From Anaerolineae bacterium (GTDB lineage Bacteria; Chloroflexota; Anaerolineae; B4-G1; SLSP01), in contig JAIOSN010000151.1 in NCBI GenBank assembly GCA_021107605.1, forward strand, positions 1-8,727: DNA of 8,727 bases, in the 5' to 3' direction. How positions within the stretch are numbered: position 1 is the stretch's first letter; each line of letters opens with the position of its first letter. Below are positions 5,073 through 8,727 of the stretch, piece by piece. The notes beneath the pieces are model-generated. The model worked only from the letters and a program-made list of their open reading frames with translations. It was not told the DNA's origin and made no database searches. The translations under genes and the position numbers were made by a program.

Positions 5073-6164
5073 TTAGTCCACGGGGTTAATTTTTCGCGTG
5101 GGTGTGAAATCTTCTTCTGTGGGCCGGTACATATCATAGACCAGCTCGTTAAGTACGCTGGCGACAAAACGGACTACGGAGATAGTCCGTCCGTAAGACA
5201 TGCGGATAGGCCCTAGGATGCCCAGAGCGCCGGTAGCATAATTGGCGACGCCATAACGGGTCAATACCAGGCTGCAAGTGTGCAGGGCATCCCATTTGCT
5301 CTCGCCACCGATGATGACGCGGATGCTGTCAAAACCGTTCAGGGGACTGAGCGCCTCGGAGATGATGGCGCGCAGTTGGTTATCTTCCTCAATCACGCGG
5401 ATCAGTTGAGCCGAAGTCCCTTTCCCGGATGCAAATTCCGGCTCTTGCAGTAACCGAGGGAGGCCATGATGATATATATCGTTGGAGGGCATACTAGCTA
5501 TCTTTTCCATTAGGGAGATGACGACGCGGAGAATACCGGTCTCCAGAACAGAAACTTTAGCTAGCTGTTGTGTTATCTCTTGGGCCGAAAACCCTTTACA
5601 GAGCTGGTTCAGGTGCTTCGCGGTCTCACTGAGCATGATCTGATCCATGGGGTGCGGGAGCGCGAGCATCTGTTGCTCCACGGTGCCGCCGTGCAGGACC
5701 AGGATGAGCAATATCGCGCGGCCGTGAGTGTTGATAAGTTCCAGATGTTTGTACCGTGCCTGGTTGGCGTGTGGGGAGGTGATGATGGCGGCTCCTTGTG
5801 TGGTGTGGGCTAATACCGAGGCGGCCAGCGGCATCCACTCTTTGATATTATCCCGCGCTTGATAGAATTGGTGTGCAATCGTGCGCTGTTCCATTGGAGA
5901 GAGGGATTGATCTTCCATGAGCCGTTCCACAAAGTAGCGGAAGCCCTTTTCGGTGGGAATGCGGCCGGCCGAGAGGTGCGGTTGCGTTAAATAGCCTAGC
6001 TCTTCCAGCTTGGACATCTCGTTGCGTACGGTCGCTGAACTGACGCCAATCTCATAATTTTCCACCAGCACGCGCGAGGAGACCGTGCTGGCCGTCCGGA
6101 CGTGTTCGCGCACTATGAGTTTGAGTAATGTCGTCTGTCTGTTGGTTAATTCAACACTTTCCAT
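5073..6164 (-). CDS. hrcA: HrcA, heat-inducible transcription repressor
   Basis: HrcA binds CIRCE operators and represses chaperone operons; GroEL availability tunes its activity in studied bacteria. The 363-residue protein has an N-terminal winged helix (about 1-75: VSSATVRNEMSKLEELGYL, then QPHLSAGRIPTEKGFRYFV), a central GAF-like/dimerisation part, and the C-terminal signature GILGPIRMSYGRTISVVRFV. Length fits the family (about 340-370), with a short polar tail after the last helix. ATG 6164 gives a natural N-terminus (MESVELTNRQ) but has no good Shine-Dalgarno sequence, only ACTTGAATT, so initiation may be weak. It is the first gene of the hrcA-grpE-dnaJ operon, 29 bases downstream of a CIRCE element, so autoregulation is strongly indicated. 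dnaK and groESL are absent here. Confidence 0.96.
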   Translation of the reverse strand: MESVELTNRQTTLLKLIVREHVRTASTVSSRVLVENYEIGVSSATVRNEMSKLEELGYLTQPHLSAGRIPTEKGFRYFVERLMEDQSLSPMEQRTIAHQFYQARDNIKEWMPLAASVLAHTTQGAAIITSPHANQARYKHLELINTHGRAILLILVLHGGTVEQQMLALPHPMDQIMLSETAKHLNQLCKGFSAQEITQQLAKVSVLETGILRVVISLMEKIASMPSNDIYHHGLPRLLQEPEFASGKGTSAQLIRVIEEDNQLRAIISEALSPLNGFDSIRVIIGGESKWDALHTCSLVLTRYGVANYATGALGILGPIRMSYGRTISVVRFVASVLNELVYDMYRPTEEDFTPTRKINPVD

Positions 6165-6192
6165 AATTCAAGTGGTACTGCTGATAGGTAAA

Positions 6193-6219
6193 TTAGCACT
6201 CCTATGCTTCGATTGCTAA
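6193..6219 (-). promoter_or_regulatory. CIRCE operator (HrcA binding site)
   Basis: On the plus strand TTAGCACTC (6193-6201), nine bases, then GATTGCTAA (6211-6219). The consensus is TTAGCACTC-N9-GAGTGCTAA, so only one of 18 arm positions differs (G to T in the right half). It begins three bases downstream of the -10 box and covers the expected transcription start, the classic place for HrcA to block transcription. It is 28 bases upstream of hrcA ATG. Confidence 0.95.
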
Positions 6220-6222
6220 GCA

Positions 6223-6250
6223 ACTATACCATAGAGAAGGTCTCTGTCAA
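6223..6250 (-). promoter_or_regulatory. Promoter of the hrcA-grpE-dnaJ operon
   Basis: On the minus strand TTGACA (6250-6245), a 16-base spacer, and TATAGT (6228-6223) preceded by TGG, an extended -10. Transcription would start near 6216, inside the CIRCE element. This is a housekeeping-sigma promoter under a repressor and not an alternative heat-shock sigma promoter. Confidence 0.85.
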
Positions 6251-6282
6251 AATTGGGACTTAGAGCCAATGTCATTAAGATA

Positions 6283-6381
6283 AGACCTCCGAGGTCTCTG
6301 GTAGCGCTGCCTAGCTGCAAACAACGTCGCATTTGCGGTAAATTCCTTTTGGGCTAGGGTCGCAGCAGACCTCTGAGGTCT
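6283..6381. repeat. Imperfect long inverted repeat bounded by AGACCTCyGAGGTCT palindromes
   Basis: Two 15-base palindromes, AGACCTC-C-GAGGTCT (6283-6297) and AGACCTC-T-GAGGTCT (6367-6381), flank 69 bases. Inside, GCTGCCTAGC (6306-6315) is the reverse complement of the right side (6353-6366) if four bases are looped out there. The whole therefore reads as one roughly 99-bp imperfect inverted repeat. The end palindromes match the arms of the repeat at 3099-3154. No gene lies inside. The pattern recalls REP/BIME-like or MITE-like non-coding elements. It lies just upstream of the hrcA promoter. Confidence 0.7.
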
Positions 6382-6422
6382 AGTCAGTGGCTTAACTCAT
6401 TGGGCCTTAGAGCAGAAAGGAG

Positions 6423-6452
6423 AAGCCCTCCGACTTATAAGTCGGAGGGCTT
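6423..6452 (-). terminator. Palindromic terminator candidate for the alpha-2-macroglobulin gene
   Basis: A perfect 30-base palindrome (arms AAGCCCTCCGACTTA and its complement) starts 12 bases after the stop codon of the minus-strand gene that ends at 6465. As RNA it folds into a GC-rich hairpin of about 13 bp. On the minus strand the tail is CTCCTTTCT, on the plus strand GCTTTTGTT; neither is a strong U-tract. Position fits termination of the minus-strand gene, with modest efficiency expected. Confidence 0.65.
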
Positions 6453-6464
6453 GCTTTTGTTGCG

Positions 6465-8726
6465 TTACTGCCCGATCGTCAATAACTGACCGTCGCTGCG
6501 CCCGAAGACCTCCGGGAAGTAGAACTCCTTTGCGACCGTGGGTAGGACGTGGTAATCACCCGGTAACGTGGCGCGGAAGGTGTAGCTGTACTCGTAAGTT
6601 CCTGAACCGAGGACATCGGTGAAGAGGACGATCTTCTCGTCGCGCAGCTCGCTGCGGCTGTACCACCGCCACCACCACCAATAGCGCGAATCTTGACGGC
6701 GCAAGGTCGGGTCCATGGCCAGCAGGCTCGTTGTCGCCAATCCCGTATCAATGGCCTCGCCGCCTGCCGGGAGCGGGTCCTCCACCACCACGTAGTAGCG
6801 GTCGTGGGGCGTGATGATCGTCAGATCAACGCGGATCACATCACCGAGCTTGATCTCACGTACCTCCGGGCAGGCGGTGATGCGCCCGCCCTGGGACAGC
6901 TGCTCTTCTGCGCAGGCGGCGTCGGTGTAGCGCCGTTGGATGTTAAAGCCTCGGTCGACAGGCTCCAGCGACTCCACGGGCCGGTAGACCTCCAGGTGTG
7001 CGGTGTAGTAGAGACGACCCGGCCCCTCGGTGCGGGCCACGGCTAAGGCGTTGGTCGCGTCAACCAGTAGATCGGCCACTGCGATCTTGACGGTGGTACT
7101 TTCCTGGACCGTTTCGCGGGAGACGCTGACCTCGGCCAGTTGCGCGTCGTTGAGGTAGAGCGCGAAGTCGTAGTTGGCGTCCAGCTCGCCCGTCTCCACC
7201 ATCCAATCGGTGAGGGCGATGAGGGACCAGGCTGTCTCCTGCGTCGTCTCCCAGATACCGGCGTTGCGGGCCACCATCAGCCAGCGTACTACATTGGGAT
7301 TGAGCGCGTTGTCGGGATCAAGTTTGGTGAGCGTATTGAGCACGATGGCGGTGGAGCGCGTGTCGGTGTTCATGGCCCACCAGTCGTGGAGTTCTTCTTC
7401 CCAGTGGGCGCCGGTGGCGCTGAGGATGGCGGCGTTGTTCAGGTCGGAGAGCAGCGTCTTCAGCCGGGCATCGTTGGCGTCGCGGAGCCAGAGTGCCTGG
7501 ACTAGATAGGCCCGTGCGTAGTGGCTGAGCTTATCGCGGTGTTCGTAGAGGTTGTCGATGATCTTTACGGGTGACTCGCCGGCCTCCGCCAGCACGTAGA
7601 GCAGCCACGCCTGGTGATTGGCCGTGCGCGTGTTCTCGTAAGTGTCCACCGCCTGGATCTGGTTTTGCAGATAGGTAATGCTTTTGGAGAAGACATCGGC
7701 ATCTACTGCCACGTCCAACTGGCGTGCCTTGACCAGGGCGAAGACGACGTAGCCGCTGATGTAAGAATTGCTCTGCCACTCGGTGGTGCGGTGCCACCAC
7801 CCCCAGCCGCCATCGGGATTTTGTTCCCGATAGAGCTTCTCCAGTCCCTCTTCGACTAGTCCCGGTAGTTGTTTGGACAGCTCGGGGTTATCGATGTTTA
7901 GGGATTGCAGAGCGCGGTAGGTGAGCAAGTTGGGCAGGAAGCGGCTGACCGTCTGCTCGGTACACTCGTACTCAAAGTGTTTCAGGTAGCGCAGGCCGTC
8001 GCGCATCCCGGCCGCTAGGCTGGGATTGAGCTGCACGGTGAGCTGGCCGCGTCGCGTGTCCACATCGGGCGGCAGCGCGATGGCCTCGGCGACGGCGCCG
8101 CCCTCGGTCAGCTGGCCCGCCGTACCGACGATGTCGGGCGCGGTGTAGCGCAGCACCCGCAGCGACCCCTCGGGCCCGGTGGTGAGACGTGGTTTGCTGG
8201 CATCGGTGTGCTCGCCGGATGTCGCGCTGAAGATTAGCTGAGCCTGCTCCACATCGGCCACTGTTACCCACCAGGTGACCTTTTGCTCGCTGCGGGCTGG
8301 GATCGTGATGCTCTGCTCGCCCGGCGTCTCCTCCGCCAGCGTTGTACCTTCTGCGCTCAAGCGGACGGATACCTTCAGCTCCTCGTCGGTGTTGTTGCTC
8401 ACGTTAGCCGCCAGTTGCGCGCGGTCATCAACCACGAAGAAGCGCGGCGCGACGGGGCGCACCAGCAACGGCTTGGTGGCGACAATATCGCGTGTTGCCT
8501 CGCCTACCACCGTTTCGGCGGTGAGGCCGACGGCGCGGGCCGTCCACGTGGTGAGGTTGTCGGGCAACGTGACAGTGACCTGCGCCTGCCCGTCCGCGTT
8601 GGTGACCAGCACCGGCTCCCAGGCGGCGGTATCCGCGAATTCCTCACGGATTTCCACGCCGGCGGGGGGCGCGACGCCAGCGGATTTTTCCCAATCTGGA
8701 GCAGGTGTGGATTCGGCAGTAGGCAT
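6465..8726 (-). CDS. Bacterial alpha-2-macroglobulin family protein, C-terminal part (partial at right edge)
   Basis: Bacterial alpha-2-macroglobulins trap attacking proteases at the cell surface or in the cell envelope: bait cleavage exposes a thioester that links covalently to the protease. These 753 residues are the C-terminal part. Residues 26-70 (IREEFADTAAWEP, LPDNLTTWTARAVGLT) are the conserved macroglobulin segment after the bait region. Further beta domains extend to about 230. The thioester domain carries CTEQ at 255-258 (7964-7953) in FEYECTEQTVSRFLP, and continues with the alpha-helical toroid (NPDGGWGWW and following). The final receptor-binding-like domain ends FPEVFGRSDGQ. C255 and Q258 are both present, so the thioester can form. 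A Trp-rich stretch, RYWWWWRWYSRSELRDEK, lies near 6681-6640. The ATG at 8726 is almost certainly internal. The N-terminus, with signal peptide or lipobox and bait region, lies beyond the window. More GC-rich than the neighbouring operon. Confidence 0.93.
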   Translation of the reverse strand: MPTAESTPAPDWEKSAGVAPPAGVEIREEFADTAAWEPVLVTNADGQAQVTVTLPDNLTTWTARAVGLTAETVVGEATRDIVATKPLLVRPVAPRFFVVDDRAQLAANVSNNTDEELKVSVRLSAEGTTLAEETPGEQSITIPARSEQKVTWWVTVADVEQAQLIFSATSGEHTDASKPRLTTGPEGSLRVLRYTAPDIVGTAGQLTEGGAVAEAIALPPDVDTRRGQLTVQLNPSLAAGMRDGLRYLKHFEYECTEQTVSRFLPNLLTYRALQSLNIDNPELSKQLPGLVEEGLEKLYREQNPDGGWGWWHRTTEWQSNSYISGYVVFALVKARQLDVAVDADVFSKSITYLQNQIQAVDTYENTRTANHQAWLLYVLAEAGESPVKIIDNLYEHRDKLSHYARAYLVQALWLRDANDARLKTLLSDLNNAAILSATGAHWEEELHDWWAMNTDTRSTAIVLNTLTKLDPDNALNPNVVRWLMVARNAGIWETTQETAWSLIALTDWMVETGELDANYDFALYLNDAQLAEVSVSRETVQESTTVKIAVADLLVDATNALAVARTEGPGRLYYTAHLEVYRPVESLEPVDRGFNIQRRYTDAACAEEQLSQGGRITACPEVREIKLGDVIRVDLTIITPHDRYYVVVEDPLPAGGEAIDTGLATTSLLAMDPTLRRQDSRYWWWWRWYSRSELRDEKIVLFTDVLGSGTYEYSYTFRATLPGDYHVLPTVAKEFYFPEVFGRSDGQLLTIGQ

Positions 8727-8727
8727 C

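Noticed and set aside
4313..5167. Longer grpE starting at 5167
   Set aside because: The extra N-terminal residues are out-of-frame hrcA sequence and unlike GrpE. ATG 5038 gives a normal acidic GrpE N-terminus and has AAGGA upstream.
1..8727. CRISPR arrays, tRNA or rRNA genes, insertion sequences
   Set aside because: No evenly spaced direct repeats, no cloverleaf-like or rRNA-like stretch, and no transposase frame were seen.

Overview
The window looks like chromosomal DNA from a bacterium of the phylum Chloroflexota (Anaerolineae-like). This is an inference from gene content and protein style, not from a marker gene. The clues are a four-domain S1 protein, an hrcA-grpE-dnaJ cluster under a CIRCE operator, a large bacterial alpha-2-macroglobulin and an RHS-type remnant. 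Most of the window is housekeeping, and both ends cut through genes.

Layout, left to right. Positions 1-495 (minus strand) hold the remnant of an RHS-type protein: a core-like piece with TGKEWDEE, then a frame change into a short tail that ends at a stop. A small gene with a near-ideal ribosome binding site follows and runs off the left edge. The arrangement resembles an orphan RHS toxin tip with its immunity gene. Positions 477-1640 (minus) encode a GlmU-like protein with an intact acetyltransferase beta-helix and a shortened, degenerate uridylyltransferase domain. The 1651-1890 gap is a divergent promoter region: one extended -10 promoter fires left into the glmU-like gene, another fires right into the S1 gene. 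The S1-repeat protein (1891-3030, plus) ends at a strong intrinsic terminator. A 17-bp inverted repeat follows, in the convergent gap with dnaJ.

Positions 3195-6164 (minus) form the heat-shock operon hrcA-grpE-dnaJ. Its promoter has a TTGACA box and an extended -10, and is immediately followed by a CIRCE operator with one mismatch, the binding site of HrcA itself. The operon therefore encodes its own repressor (HrcA), the nucleotide exchange factor (GrpE) and the J-protein (DnaJ) of the DnaK system. dnaK is not in the window. dnaJ is broken by an in-frame TAA at codon 123, although all four zinc-finger motifs and the C-terminal domains remain intact in the same frame downstream.

The 300-base gap 6165-6464 is not empty. 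It holds the CIRCE/promoter, a long imperfect inverted repeat bounded by AGACCTCyGAGGTCT palindromes (the same family as the repeat at 3099-3154), and a 30-nt perfect palindrome that probably terminates the next gene. That gene (6465 to the right edge, minus) is the C-terminal 753 residues of a bacterial alpha-2-macroglobulin with an intact CTEQ thioester motif.

I do not see a clearly new multi-gene system. The observations most worth a second look are the dnaJ nonsense codon, the orphan RHS tip/immunity-like remnant, the half-eroded GlmU and the palindrome family.
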